This document shows, piece after piece, positions 1-8,389 of a DNA stretch of 64,000 nt; position 1 is the first letter of the stretch, and each line of letters opens with the position of its first letter. Position numbers and translations under genes: made by a program. Source of the stretch: Burkholderia stagnalis (GTDB taxonomy: Bacteria; Pseudomonadota; Gammaproteobacteria; Burkholderiales; Burkholderiaceae); assembly GCF_902830275.1 (NCBI RefSeq), contig NZ_CADESW010000015.1, positions 1 through 64,000 of the forward strand, given 5' to 3'. The notes beneath the pieces are model-generated. The model did no database searches. It had not been told where the DNA came from and worked only from the letters and a program-made list of their open reading frames with translations.

Positions 1-64
1 TCAAGCCAGCCTCGGCTTCCTTCAAGATGCCGATGATCTGTTCTTCGGTGAATCGCTTTTTCAT
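1..64 (-). CDS. IS3-family transposase OrfA, N-terminal fragment
   Basis: The minus strand starts with ATG at base 64 and encodes a 21-residue stretch beginning MKKRFTEEQIIGILKEAEAG. This is the typical beginning of the helix-turn-helix OrfA protein of IS3-family elements, which binds the terminal repeats; OrfA and OrfB usually make the active transposase by frameshifting. The reading frame is open to the window edge, so it is partial rather than demonstrably broken. A weak GAGAGGAAC ribosome-binding region precedes the start. Confidence is high because this N-terminus is very characteristic, although only 21 residues can be read. Confidence 0.8.
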   Translation of the reverse strand, partial: MKKRFTEEQIIGILKEAEAGL

Positions 65-125
65 TGCCGTTCCTCTCTGGAACGGACTCTACACCGTCAC
101 CGTACTAAACGCGGGGAGCAGGTCA
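1..125 (-). mobile_element. IS3-family insertion sequence, left-hand end (partial)
   Basis: The window opens inside an insertion sequence that runs off the left edge. The visible part is the first 21 codons of a transposase OrfA on the minus strand plus about 60 bp of leader. The outer end appears to be at base 125, where the minus strand reads TGACCTGCTCCCCGCG. This resembles the terminal inverted repeat of IS3-family elements. The other end and any target-site duplication lie outside the window, so completeness cannot be judged. Confidence 0.75.
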
Positions 126-678
126 CTGCCCCTTAATTTTGCCACAAACACCATAGAAGGCCGAAAGCGTACCTGCTCAGTCTAGGCAGTAACGGGAAGA
201 ACAGAAAAAAGTGCGAACGGTTGCCGGTTTGCGTTCGTCCTTGGTCAAGGCTGCGTTACAGGCGGGAATCGTTTCTCGATATTGCTGACCAATGACCAAA
301 ATGAGAGCGGATCGGCCATGCGAATGGGCCTGTGACGACGTGGATGGGTGACTCTTCATGGCCGGCAGTCGCCGTCCGTGGTCACCGGCAACTGGCCGAA
401 CGGCGAACTTCGTGCGGTACCGTTCGGGCCGCTGGTAAACTCGGGCTGCCAAAGCAACTTTCCCCGGTCACATGAGCACGCGACCCACGGCAGCACCTGC
501 AACCGTCACCTCAATGATGCAGCAGTATCTGCGCCTTATCTGACAAGCCCTGACGCACAAAGCTACGCCAAGACCTACGCCGATAGTTTTGGCGATGGGC
601 CGCGACCGACCCAGAGCAGCCGGTGGTCGAATTAAGCTGCCCGGTTCGAAAACTGCGGCTCACCCTGTAGAACTAGTG
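126..678. other. gene-poor stretch beside the IS end
   Basis: No convincing gene is seen here. Open frames of 80-100 codons exist on both strands but have low-complexity or compositionally implausible products, and none has a recognisable domain or a good ribosome-binding site. The stretch separates the insertion-sequence end from the small unknown gene that ends at 679, and probably holds decayed intergenic DNA. Confidence 0.4.
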
Positions 679-984
679 TCATATGTCCAGATCCAGGTCT
701 GAGGACTGAGCGCTATCGAATAGACTGCGCACAAGTTCATAGTCACGATATTGTTGGGTCGTCGAGAAGAAGTATTCCTTAAAATTCTTTTTGTTGTCAT
801 ATTTAATGTTGAATCGACCGACCTCCTCCACATCGTCGAACCTGTACGTGATTGATAGCGTGTACGTATCTTGATCCGTTGTGACCCTCGACGCATCATC
901 ATCGTAACGCCACTTTACCTCTCCACTCTCTGTGCGCTCGCGGAGTTGGACTACAAGGTTTTGGATTTTCTCAGGCAGCATCAT
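679..984 (-). CDS. small hypothetical protein, coupled to the upstream membrane protein gene
   Basis: This 101-residue protein is not recognised. It is soluble in appearance, rich in charged and aromatic residues (several Tyr and Phe), with alternating patterns around residues 35-60 that suggest beta strands, and an Asp-rich end (SSDLDLDI). The start ATG at 984 overlaps the stop of the upstream gene in a four-base ATGA, so the two are very likely translationally coupled and may act together. Its codon use is less GC-extreme than that of the surrounding core genes, fitting acquired DNA next to an insertion sequence. No function can be assigned. Confidence 0.6.
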   Translation of the reverse strand: MMLPEKIQNLVVQLRERTESGEVKWRYDDDASRVTTDQDTYTLSITYRFDDVEEVGRFNIKYDNKKNFKEYFFSTTQQYRDYELVRSLFDSAQSSDLDLDI

Positions 985-1703
985 TTGCTCCGGTTCGCAG
1001 GGTTGTGTTGCTCGACTGCCTCTTTGACCGTGAGCAGCATTTTCAAAATGGTACGCTTTTGGCCTTTGTTGAGCCCAGCCCCAGCGTTCACTCTGGTTGC
1101 CGAAAGTAGCTGGAGTTCTATTTCACCTAGCTCGCTCAAGTCTGGCGTTGCTGGCGTTGCTGGCATTGCTGGCATTGCTGGCGTTGCTGGCGTTGCTGGC
1201 GTTGCTGGCGTTGCTGGCGTTGCTGGCGTTGCTGGCGTTGCTGGCGTTGCTGGCGTTGCTGGTGTCGCTGCCGTCGCTGCCGTCGCTAGCGTTGCCGGCA
1301 AGGCCGCGCTCGTAGAGACATTGAACTTCGGGATAGTGCGGACACAAAGCTTCCGGAACTGTTGAAAGGCGCCAAGTGCGGCATCGTATCGTTCCTCGAG
1401 GACAGCACGCAAAGTGACGTCGATGGCCGAAATGCAGTCGCTAATCATCGAGGCGTCCTCCACTCGCCTCACCGCTGCGAGCGCCTCCTCCGTTTGCTTC
1501 TGCAGCGTCTTCGTGGCCTGGATCGAATAGGCGATCTCGGAAATGGCCAGCCATAGCGCAACGAGCGTAGCCACAGTTCCCCAGTATGAAACTATGTTCA
1601 GGTTCTCCTGGACAGGAACAATGTCACCACGGTAAATAAACGCGAGGGTTGCGCCGACAATGGCAACAACCCAAAAGATGCGCCGAGTATATATGTTGAG
1701 CAT
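981..1703 (-). CDS. membrane-anchored hypothetical protein with a variable Ala-Thr-Pro repeat linker
   Basis: This 240-residue protein has two hydrophobic segments near the N-terminus (about residues 8-26 and 38-60), then a helical region with coiled-coil-like heptads (residues 60-130). A long repeat of Ala-Thr-Pro triplets follows (about residues 137-190), and a short charged C-terminal domain (residues 190-240) contains ELGEIELQLL and KMLLTVKEAVEQ. The repeat is encoded by a 9-bp tandem array. The protein is probably held in the inner membrane with its large part on one side. It is coupled by a four-base overlap to the 101-residue gene downstream. I do not recognise the family. The length of the linker is expected to vary between strains without breaking the frame. 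Confidence 0.65.
   Translation of the reverse strand: MLNIYTRRIFWVVAIVGATLAFIYRGDIVPVQENLNIVSYWGTVATLVALWLAISEIAYSIQATKTLQKQTEEALAAVRRVEDASMISDCISAIDVTLRAVLEERYDAALGAFQQFRKLCVRTIPKFNVSTSAALPATLATAATAATPATPATPATPATPATPATPATPATPATPAMPAMPATPATPDLSELGEIELQLLSATRVNAGAGLNKGQKRTILKMLLTVKEAVEQHNPANRSK
1143..1295. repeat. 9-bp tandem repeat inside the membrane protein gene
   Basis: The unit TGGCGTTGC is repeated 13 times from 1143 to 1259, with two copies carrying one change (TGGCATTGC). Four degenerate units continue to 1295. Because the unit is nine bases, copy-number change adds or removes three residues (Ala-Thr-Pro) and never shifts the coding frame. The two plus-strand frames across it are also open and give hydrophobic Leu/Ala or Val/Ala/Gly repeats; these are shadows. 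Confidence 0.95.
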
Positions 1704-2464
1704 TCGGTAAATTATTCTTAGCAGGTCTCGCGACGCATTCTAAGTCGAAACTGCGCGAAGATGGGCGATCGGTGTCTTTCAGATGGCGGGAAGTGGATGC
1801 CATCGAAGGCCCGCTCCTGGCCGGTAGCTGTCGCTCGCCATCGGCAACAACCGGCCGGATGGCGACGAATCCAGTCTAACGGCTCAACATCCATGGTCGC
1901 GCTGTGGCCAGTCGATCCAGCACATGAAAAAGGGGGTATTAGAGTGGGTATCAAACGCCCACTTCGCCAACTAATTCATTACCAATCATCATCTTACAAT
2001 CACAAATGTCAATGCAGTTTCCACATGACAATATGTCGAATCACTTCTTTGCTCCTGTTCGTGATGCTCCGCCGCACTGGCCGAGCCCTCTGCTGGCCGG
2101 GCATGCCCGGTGCGCCATCGTTCGCCTTCGGTCGCGATGATTCGCGATCGGACGGGAAAAAGCGCGTATCGAATCGGGTGGCCGACCGAATGTGCGGCGA
2201 CGATACCCGCTTTTCCCCCTCCTGCTTGCCGACGTCAGCGCCCGGCAAGCGAAGGCAGGCACCAAGCCTACCAAACTTACCGGCTTCGATGGGTTGTATC
2301 TGGAGGGTGGCCGTTCGTGGCCGTGCGCGGGCCAGCGATGTCACGCACCTGAAAAACCGACCGGCGTCGCGACGCGTGAATCACCAGGGATGGGCATGCA
2401 TCTCCACCGCGAACCGGGCCGCGATGAAGACGCTGGACTGGCACGTACTCGCGGCTTCAGGCCA
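1704..2464. other. long intergenic region with an AT-rich patch
   Basis: About 760 bp without a supportable gene separate the accessory edge from the first core gene. Bases 1960-2050 are clearly more AT-rich than the surroundings. A small inverted repeat AGTGGG/CCCACT lies at 1943-1963. After about 2050 the sequence returns to the GC-rich style of the core chromosome. No integrase, tRNA or terminator with a U-tract is visible. It may be the decayed right edge of an acquired segment. Confidence 0.4.
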
Positions 2465-3964
2465 TCAATGCGCGACAACCCGATTGCGCCCTTCCCGCTT
2501 CGCCTGGTACAGCCGTTCGTCGACCGCGCGCAGCAGCGCGTCGACCGTGCCGCCGTCGATCCCGTATTGCGCGACGCCGACGCTGACCGTCACCTGCACC
2601 CGCTTGAAATCGAGCCCGAACGGCGCGCTCGCGATCGCCGAGCGCACGCGCTCGGCCGTCATCCGCGCGCCCTCGAGCGGCATCTCCGGCAGCAGCGCCA
2701 TGAATTCCTCGCCGCCGACCCGCGCGAGCCCGCCCGCCGGCCGGATCGCCTCGAGGCATTGCCGCACGACGCCGCGCAGCACCTCGTCGCCGATCTGGTG
2801 CCCATACGCATCGTTGATGTTCTTGAAATTGTCCAGGTCGAGCGCGAGCAGGCAGAACGGCGTGCCGTCGCGTTCCGCGCGCTGGATCTCGCGTTCGACC
2901 AGCGCGATGAACTGGCGCCGGTTCGACGCGCCCGTCAGCGGGTCGGTCGCGGCCAGGTATTCGAGCTTCTGGTTGGTGCGCCGCAGTTCCTGCAGCGCGC
3001 TTTCGGTGCGCGCCATCGACTCCGACAGCCGGCTCATCAGGTCCTCCTGGCTGTAGATCGCCGAGAACGAGCGCGTGGTCTGCAGCGCCTGCACGACGCC
3101 ATAGCTGAGCAGGAAGAAACCGCCCGCGAAGATCGCATGCGCGAGCCACCACATGTGATTCCACGGCTTGCCGAGAATGAACGCGAGCGACGACAGCGCG
3201 AACGCGGTGATCGACATCCCGTAGATCAGCATCAGCGGCGAGCGGATGCGCCGCGCGAGCAGCACGCCGACGTTCAGCAGCGAAAACACGAGCGCGCCAC
3301 CTTCCATCGTGAGGCGCGTGCCGAGCGCGCCGGCCACCGGCGAATACGCGATGTACGCAACGGCGACGTCGACCACCAGGAAAAACACGATCCACGGCAG
3401 CCACGTGCGCACGCTCGTGCGCCGGTCGACGCGATCGGACGGCTGCGAATACGACATCAGGCCAATCAGCAGCAGGATCGACATCACGAGCCGCGATGCC
3501 GGCCCATACAGCAGGAACAGCCAGATATTGTGATGCGCCATGCCGGTGAACATCCCGTGCAGCGCATAGATCATCGCGAAGCCGAGAAAGCCGAGCGTCA
3601 GCCAGCGCAGCAGCGGCTCGCCGGACGAGCGGTAGCAGACCCACGTCACATAGGTGACGAACGCGCCCTCGAGCGTCGCCGCGGCAATCGCGAGTTCATG
3701 GAATACGTGGCTCTCGTAGGTCAGGCGAGGATCGCCGAAGAACCACAGGTAGGCAATGAGATACGCAGGCAACAGCGCAAACCCGACCATCAGGCACTTC
3801 GCGTAGATCTTCGCGACGGCGCTGACGGCGCGCGGCGGCTCGCCCGCAGAGAAAGTCGTGCTCAATTCGGCCCCCGATCGATCCGCTGCATTGTTCGAAT
3901 GCGGAAGACGCCGGATCACGACACGCCGCCCGCTCCAGACCGCTCCAGACTTCGGGTCATGCAC
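2465..3964 (-). CDS. membrane diguanylate cyclase (GGDEF domain)
   Basis: The C-terminal third is a GGDEF domain that would make cyclic di-GMP from two GTP. It has DPLTGASNRR, the metal-binding LDLDNFKNIND, and the active-site loop GGEEF near residue 415. The N-terminal part (about residues 50-300) has roughly eight hydrophobic helices and looks like an integral membrane sensor region, followed by a short coiled coil leading into the cyclase. The usual inhibitory I-site RxxD just before the active loop reads RPAG, so product inhibition through this site is probably lost. The start is uncertain: the first ATG gives 499 residues, but its first 45 residues look unlike a membrane-protein start, and a downstream TTG in front of LSTTF is possible. 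It stands alone between intergenic regions. Confidence 0.88.
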   Translation of the reverse strand: MHDPKSGAVWSGRRVVIRRLPHSNNAADRSGAELSTTFSAGEPPRAVSAVAKIYAKCLMVGFALLPAYLIAYLWFFGDPRLTYESHVFHELAIAAATLEGAFVTYVTWVCYRSSGEPLLRWLTLGFLGFAMIYALHGMFTGMAHHNIWLFLLYGPASRLVMSILLLIGLMSYSQPSDRVDRRTSVRTWLPWIVFFLVVDVAVAYIAYSPVAGALGTRLTMEGGALVFSLLNVGVLLARRIRSPLMLIYGMSITAFALSSLAFILGKPWNHMWWLAHAIFAGGFFLLSYGVVQALQTTRSFSAIYSQEDLMSRLSESMARTESALQELRRTNQKLEYLAATDPLTGASNRRQFIALVEREIQRAERDGTPFCLLALDLDNFKNINDAYGHQIGDEVLRGVVRQCLEAIRPAGGLARVGGEEFMALLPEMPLEGARMTAERVRSAIASAPFGLDFKRVQVTVSVGVAQYGIDGGTVDALLRAVDERLYQAKREGRNRVVAH

Positions 3965-4168
3965 CGCGGTGGTCGGCTTGACGCGCGACGCGCGATCCGG
4001 CCCGCACTGCCGAAAGGCAAATGTCAGAGCTTAGTATAGGTGGGGCGATTCGTTTGACAAGTAAGGGGAAACGGCATCGCCACAATGGCACGAATTGAAT
4101 CGTATACGGAATGGATCGTGAAGGCGGCCTTGCGATTCGCAATGAAGGCCGCCGCCGCCGCGCAATAC

Positions 4169-5347
4169 TCAGAGGATTTCGAACAAGCCGGCCGCCCCCT
4201 GCCCGCCGCCGATGCACATCGTCACGACCGCGTATTTCACGCCGCGCCGCTTGCCCTCGATCAGCGCATGGCCGGTCAGGCGCGCGCCCGACACGCCATA
4301 CGGGTGGCCGACCGCGATCGCCCCCCCGTTGACGTTGAGGCGGTCTTCGGGAATGCCGAGCGTGTCGCGGCAATACAGCACCTGCACCGCGAACGCCTCG
4401 TTGAGTTCCCACAGGCCGATGTCCTCGACCTTCAGCCCTGCCCGCTTCAGCAGCTTCGGCACCGCGAACACCGGGCCGACGCCCATCTCGTCCGGCTCGC
4501 AGCCGGCGACCGCGAAGCCGCGGAACACGCCGAGCGGCTGCAGGCCCTCCTTCTGCGCGGCATCGGCGCTCATCACCACGCACGCGGACGCGCCGTCGGA
4601 GAACTGGCTCGCGGTGCCCGCGGTGATCACGCCGCCCGGCACGGCCGAACGGATCTTCGACACGCCGTCGAGCGTCGTGTCCGGCCGGATGCCTTCGTCG
4701 GCCGACACCGTCACCTCCTTCGTGAACAGCCGCCCGGTCGCCTTGTCGGCGATGCCCGCGCGCACGGTGATCGGCACGATCTCCGCGTCGAAGCGCCCGG
4801 CCGCCTGCGCGGCGGCCGCCCGCAGCTGCGACTGCACGCCGTATTCGTCCTGGCGCGCCTTCGAGATCCCGTAGCGCTTCGCAACGTTCTCGGCGGTCTG
4901 CAGCATGTTCCAGTAGATCTCCGGCTTGTGTTCGAGCAGCCAGCCCTCAGCCAGCATGTGCCGGTTCATCTCGTTCTGCACGCACGAGATCGATTCGACG
5001 CCGCCCGCCACGTACACGTCGCCTTCGCCCGCGATGATCCGCTGCGCGGCGAGCGCGATCGTCTGCAGTCCGGACGAGCAGAAGCGGTTCACCGTCATGC
5101 CCGGCACGCTCACCGGCAGCCCCGCGCGCAGCGCGATCTGGCGCGCGATGTTGCCGCCGGTCGCGCCTTCCGGGTTCGCACAGCCCATGATCACGTCCTC
5201 GACGCGCGCCGGGTCGAGCTTCGCGCGCTCGAGCGCGGCGGCCACCACGTGGCCGCCGAGCGTCGCACCGTGCGTCATGTTGAAGGCGCCGCGCCACGAT
5301 TTCGCCAGCGGCGTGCGTGCGGTCGATACGATTACGGCTTCGGTCAT
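4169..5347 (-). CDS. acetyl-CoA acetyltransferase (thiolase)
   Basis: A 392-residue thiolase-family enzyme, the normal length. It would catalyse CoA-dependent cleavage of 3-ketoacyl-CoA or the reverse condensation of two acetyl-CoA. Catalytic residues are visible: nucleophile Cys90 in NRFCSSGLQ, His348 in GHPYGVSGAR and Cys378 in CIGGGQG. The start at 5347 is chosen because AGGAG lies just upstream; an open extension to 5572 lacks family sequence. The cluster with a hydratase/dehydrogenase and an acyl-CoA ligase suggests a role in the last step of fatty-acid beta-oxidation. The Gly-Gly-Gly-Gln loop and sequence fit the acetyl-CoA acyltransferase (FadA/FadI-like) branch as well as acetoacetyl-CoA thiolase; I cannot separate these by eye. 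Confidence 0.92.
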   Translation of the reverse strand: MTEAVIVSTARTPLAKSWRGAFNMTHGATLGGHVVAAALERAKLDPARVEDVIMGCANPEGATGGNIARQIALRAGLPVSVPGMTVNRFCSSGLQTIALAAQRIIAGEGDVYVAGGVESISCVQNEMNRHMLAEGWLLEHKPEIYWNMLQTAENVAKRYGISKARQDEYGVQSQLRAAAAQAAGRFDAEIVPITVRAGIADKATGRLFTKEVTVSADEGIRPDTTLDGVSKIRSAVPGGVITAGTASQFSDGASACVVMSADAAQKEGLQPLGVFRGFAVAGCEPDEMGVGPVFAVPKLLKRAGLKVEDIGLWELNEAFAVQVLYCRDTLGIPEDRLNVNGGAIAVGHPYGVSGARLTGHALIEGKRRGVKYAVVTMCIGGGQGAAGLFEIL

Positions 5348-5356
5348 GCGAGTCTC

Positions 5357-5435
5357 CTGTCGATTCAGAGTTGGCGCTTTGGCGCTTACGCTGATCCCAT
5401 GCAAAGCTGTCGATTCAGCGTTGGCGCTTTGACGC
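5357..5435. repeat. imperfect direct repeat upstream of the thiolase gene
   Basis: Two 29-bp copies, 5357-5385 and 5407-5435, are spaced 50 bp apart and differ at two positions. Both contain CGATTCAG and TTGGCGCTTTG. They lie between the nicotinamidase stop and the thiolase start on the minus strand, so they could be a local duplication of leader DNA or a two-site operator. Confidence 0.8.
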
Positions 5436-5471
5436 CCTCTCCCTGCTTCCGGGATTGAATGAGTGAATGCG

Positions 5472-6104
5472 CTACGCCGCAGGGCGTGCGCCGGCCGACG
5501 TGACTCGCGCCACGCCTGCCGCCTGCATCTGTTGCCATGCGCGCGCGAGCGACCCGTCGAGGTCGATCGCACGGCACGCGTCGTCGATCACCGCGGCCTC
5601 GAAGCCCGCCGCGCGCGCGTCGAGCGCCGACCACGCGACGCAGAAGTCGGTCGCGAGCCCGCAGCACCACACGCGCTTCGCGCCGAGTTCGCGCAGGTAG
5701 CCGGCAAGGCCCGTGCGCGTCGTGCGGTCGGCCTCGACGAACGCGGAGTAGCTGTCGACCTGCGCGTCGCTGCCCTTGCGGATCACGAGCCGCGCGTGCG
5801 GGATGTCGAGGTCGCGATGCAGCGCCGCGCCGTCGGTGTCCTGCACGCAGTGCACGGGCCACAGCACCTGCTCGCCGTACGGCAGCGCGAGCGTGGAGAA
5901 CGGGGCGTGCCCCGGGTGGTTGGCCGCGAACGACACGTGCGTGCGCGGGTGCCAGTCCTGCGTGAGCACCACCTGGTCGAAACGCGCGGCGAGCGCGTTG
6001 ATGACCGGCACGACCGCGTCGCCGTCCGGCACCGCGAGCGCGCCGCCCGGCATGAAGTCGTACTGCGCGTCGATCACGAGCAGCACGTCGTCGGTGTGTT
6101 TCAT
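5472..6104 (-). CDS. pncA: nicotinamidase
   Basis: A 210-residue cysteine hydrolase of the isochorismatase-like fold that deamidates nicotinamide to nicotinate for NAD salvage. The catalytic triad is visible as Asp12 (IDAQYDF), Lys110 (IRKGSD) and Cys155 (ATDFC). The metal-binding set appears as Asp50 and His52 (QDWHP) and His85. Length matches bacterial PncA. The start at 6104 gives the typical N-terminus and avoids a longer extension overlapping the next gene. It lies between the bifunctional dehydrogenase gene (start codon upstream at 8226) and the thiolase gene in the same direction, and may be co-transcribed with them, although its pathway is unrelated apart from NAD supply. Confidence 0.9.
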   Translation of the reverse strand: MKHTDDVLLVIDAQYDFMPGGALAVPDGDAVVPVINALAARFDQVVLTQDWHPRTHVSFAANHPGHAPFSTLALPYGEQVLWPVHCVQDTDGAALHRDLDIPHARLVIRKGSDAQVDSYSAFVEADRTTRTGLAGYLRELGAKRVWCCGLATDFCVAWSALDARAAGFEAAVIDDACRAIDLDGSLARAWQQMQAAGVARVTSAGARPAA

Positions 6105-6141
6105 CGTCCCTCTCCCCAAGCTGTCGCGCGCCGCGCGGCGG

Positions 6142-8226
6142 TCAGCCGTTGAAGCCGCGTCCGGCCTGTGCAAGTTCGGCGATCGACGGCGCGAGCTGCC
6201 ATGCGTCGCCGTTCGCGCCGGCCACGTAGCGGCGAATCGCCCGCTCGACGTTGTAGAGGCCGACCGTGTCCGCGTACAGCATCGGGCCGCCGCGCCACAG
6301 CGGGAAGCCGTAGCCGGTCAGGTACACCATGTCGATGTCGGACGCCTTCGACGCGATCTTCTCCTCGAGGATCTTCGCGCCTTCGTTGACGAGCGCGAAC
6401 ACGAGCCGCTCGACGATCTCGTCGTCGCCGATCTTGCGCCGCGCGACGCCGCGCTCCTGCGAATACGCGACGACCATCTCGTCGACCAGCGCCGACGGCT
6501 TCGCCTTGCGGTCGCCCGGCACGTAGTCGTACCAGCCCGCGCCGGTCTTCTGGCCGAAGCGGCCCTGTTCGCACAGGCGATCGGCGATCTTCGAATAGTG
6601 GAGGCCCGGATTCTCGACATAGCGGCGCTTGCGGATCGCCCAGCCGATGTCGTTGCCGGCGAGGTCGCTCATCCGGAACGGGCCCATCGCGAAGCCGAAC
6701 TTCTCGATCGCGCGATCGACCTGCGCGGGCAGCGCGCCCTCCTCGAGCATGAACAGCGCCTGGCGGATGTACTGCTCGATCATCCGGTTGCCGATGAAGC
6801 CATCGCACACGCCCGACACCACCGCGGTCTTGCGGATCTTCTTCGCGATCGCCATCACGGTCGCGAGCACGTCCTTCGCGGTCGCTTCGCCGCGCACGAC
6901 CTCGAGCAGCTTCATCACGTTCGCCGGGCTGAAGAAGTGCATGCCGACGACGTCCTGCGGCCGCTTCGTGAACGCGGCGATCCGGTTCACGTCGAGCGTC
7001 GACGTGTTCGACGCGAGGATCGCGCCCGGCTTCGCGACTTCGTCGAGCCGGCCGAACACCTGCTCCTTCACGCCGAGTTCCTCGAACACGGCCTCGATGA
7101 TCAGGTCCGCATCCTTCAGGTCGTCGTAGGACAGCGTCGGCGCGATCAGCGCCATGCGCGCGTCGAGCTTCTCCTGCGTGAGCTTGCCCTTCTTCACCTG
7201 CGCGTCGTAGTTCTTGCGGATCGTCGCGAGCCCGCGCTCGAGCGCGTCCTGCTTCGTCTCGAGCAGCGTGACGGGCAGCCCCGCGTTGACGAAGTTCATC
7301 GCGATGCCGCCGCCCATCGTGCCGGCGCCGATCACCGCGACCTTGCGGATTTCGCGCACCGGCGTATCGGCCGGCACGTCCGGAATCTTGCTCGCTGCGC
7401 GCTCGCCGAAGAACGCGTGCCGCAGCGCGCGGCTTTCCGGCGTCATCATCAACGCGACGAAACCCTCGCGCTCGGCCACGCTGCCCTTGTCGAAGCCGTT
7501 CAGCACGCCGGCCTCGATCGCGTCGATGCACTTGTGCGGCGCCGGGAAATTCGGTGCCGCGGCCCGCGCCGAGTTGCGCGCGAACTGGATGAAGCCCGCG
7601 GCGTTCTCGTGGACGATCTTGCGATCGCGCACGCGCGGGTGCGGCCCCGGCTGCGCGCCCGCCTTGCGGGCGAACGCGACTGCCGCGTCGAGCAGGCCGC
7701 CTTCGGCCATTTCGTCGAACAGGCCGCTCTTCGCGAGCTGCTCGGACGGCACCGGCGCGCCCGACACGATCATGTTCAGCGCAACCTCGAGCCCGACCGC
7801 GCGCGGCAGCCGCTGCGTGCCGCCGGCGCCCGGCAGCAGGCCGAGCTTCACCTCGGGCAGCGCGATCTGCGCGCCCGGCGCCGCGATCCGGTAGTGCGCG
7901 CCGAGCGCGAGCTCGAGCCCGCCGCCCATCGCGACACTGTGGATCGCCGCGACGACCGGCTTCGCGCTCGCCTCCACCGCGCGGATCACGGTGTGCAGCG
8001 ACGGTTCCTGCAGCGCTTTCGGGGTATTGAATTCGGTGATGTCGGCGCCGCCCGAGAAGGCGCGGCCCGCGCCCGTCAGCACGATCGCGGTGACCGCCGG
8101 ATCCTGCGCGGCGCGATCGAGCCCTTCCATGAGCCCGAGCCGGGTCGACAGACCGAGCCCGTTGACGGGCGGATTGTTGAGCGTGATGACGGCCACGCCG
8201 TCGCGAGTCGAGTAATCCACTGCCAT
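6142..8226 (-). CDS. bifunctional enoyl-CoA hydratase / 3-hydroxyacyl-CoA dehydrogenase
   Basis: A 694-residue two-function beta-oxidation enzyme of the FadB/FadJ type. The N-terminal crotonase domain (residues 1-190) carries the oxyanion-hole stretch SGGADI (58-63) and the two expected glutamates, near 105 (GGGLELA) and 125 (PEVKLG). The dehydrogenase part starts with the NAD-binding GAGTMGG (300-306) and continues with the catalytic region MHFFSPANV, then two C-terminal dehydrogenase domains. The start at 8226 (MAVDYST) is preferred over an in-frame ATG seven codons earlier because GGAGG precedes it. It would hydrate enoyl-CoA and oxidise the hydroxy product for the neighbouring thiolase. 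Confidence 0.93.
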   Translation of the reverse strand: MAVDYSTRDGVAVITLNNPPVNGLGLSTRLGLMEGLDRAAQDPAVTAIVLTGAGRAFSGGADITEFNTPKALQEPSLHTVIRAVEASAKPVVAAIHSVAMGGGLELALGAHYRIAAPGAQIALPEVKLGLLPGAGGTQRLPRAVGLEVALNMIVSGAPVPSEQLAKSGLFDEMAEGGLLDAAVAFARKAGAQPGPHPRVRDRKIVHENAAGFIQFARNSARAAAPNFPAPHKCIDAIEAGVLNGFDKGSVAEREGFVALMMTPESRALRHAFFGERAASKIPDVPADTPVREIRKVAVIGAGTMGGGIAMNFVNAGLPVTLLETKQDALERGLATIRKNYDAQVKKGKLTQEKLDARMALIAPTLSYDDLKDADLIIEAVFEELGVKEQVFGRLDEVAKPGAILASNTSTLDVNRIAAFTKRPQDVVGMHFFSPANVMKLLEVVRGEATAKDVLATVMAIAKKIRKTAVVSGVCDGFIGNRMIEQYIRQALFMLEEGALPAQVDRAIEKFGFAMGPFRMSDLAGNDIGWAIRKRRYVENPGLHYSKIADRLCEQGRFGQKTGAGWYDYVPGDRKAKPSALVDEMVVAYSQERGVARRKIGDDEIVERLVFALVNEGAKILEEKIASKASDIDMVYLTGYGFPLWRGGPMLYADTVGLYNVERAIRRYVAGANGDAWQLAPSIAELAQAGRGFNG

Positions 8227-8328
8227 CTGCCTGCCTCCATGCATCGCGCGCCGGGGTGGCTGCGCTTCATTGTGCGCGGTCGATCGGCCGCTTGTCCAAG
8301 ACGAACGGAGGCAGCATACAACGAAAAA

Positions 8329-8340
8329 GAACGGTCGTTC
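8329..8340. promoter_or_regulatory. candidate TetR-type operator upstream of the beta-oxidation gene
   Basis: A perfect inverted repeat GAACG-GT-CGTTC sits about 100 bp upstream of the start of the hydratase/dehydrogenase gene in an AT-richer patch. Short palindromes of this form are common operators for TetR-family regulators of fatty-acid degradation. Binding by any specific regulator is inference; no regulator gene is next to it. Confidence 0.4.
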
Positions 8341-8389
8341 AATTTATTCTTGCGCCGATCCCGGGGACGGACCGGCGCAGAGCAGACGG

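Noticed and set aside
177..902. Several 80-95 codon open frames near the insertion sequence
   Set aside because: Their products have no plausible domain, codon use does not fit, and some overlap the more convincing 679-984 gene.
1143..1295. Possible CRISPR array
   Set aside because: The array is a simple 9-bp tandem repeat without spacers, inside a coding region.
1943..1963. Phage attachment site or integrase core
   Set aside because: Only a 6-bp inverted repeat is present; no integrase, tRNA or second copy is visible.
4085..5458. A plus-strand 457-codon frame across the thiolase gene
   Set aside because: It is the antisense frame of the thiolase, whose catalytic residues are complete.
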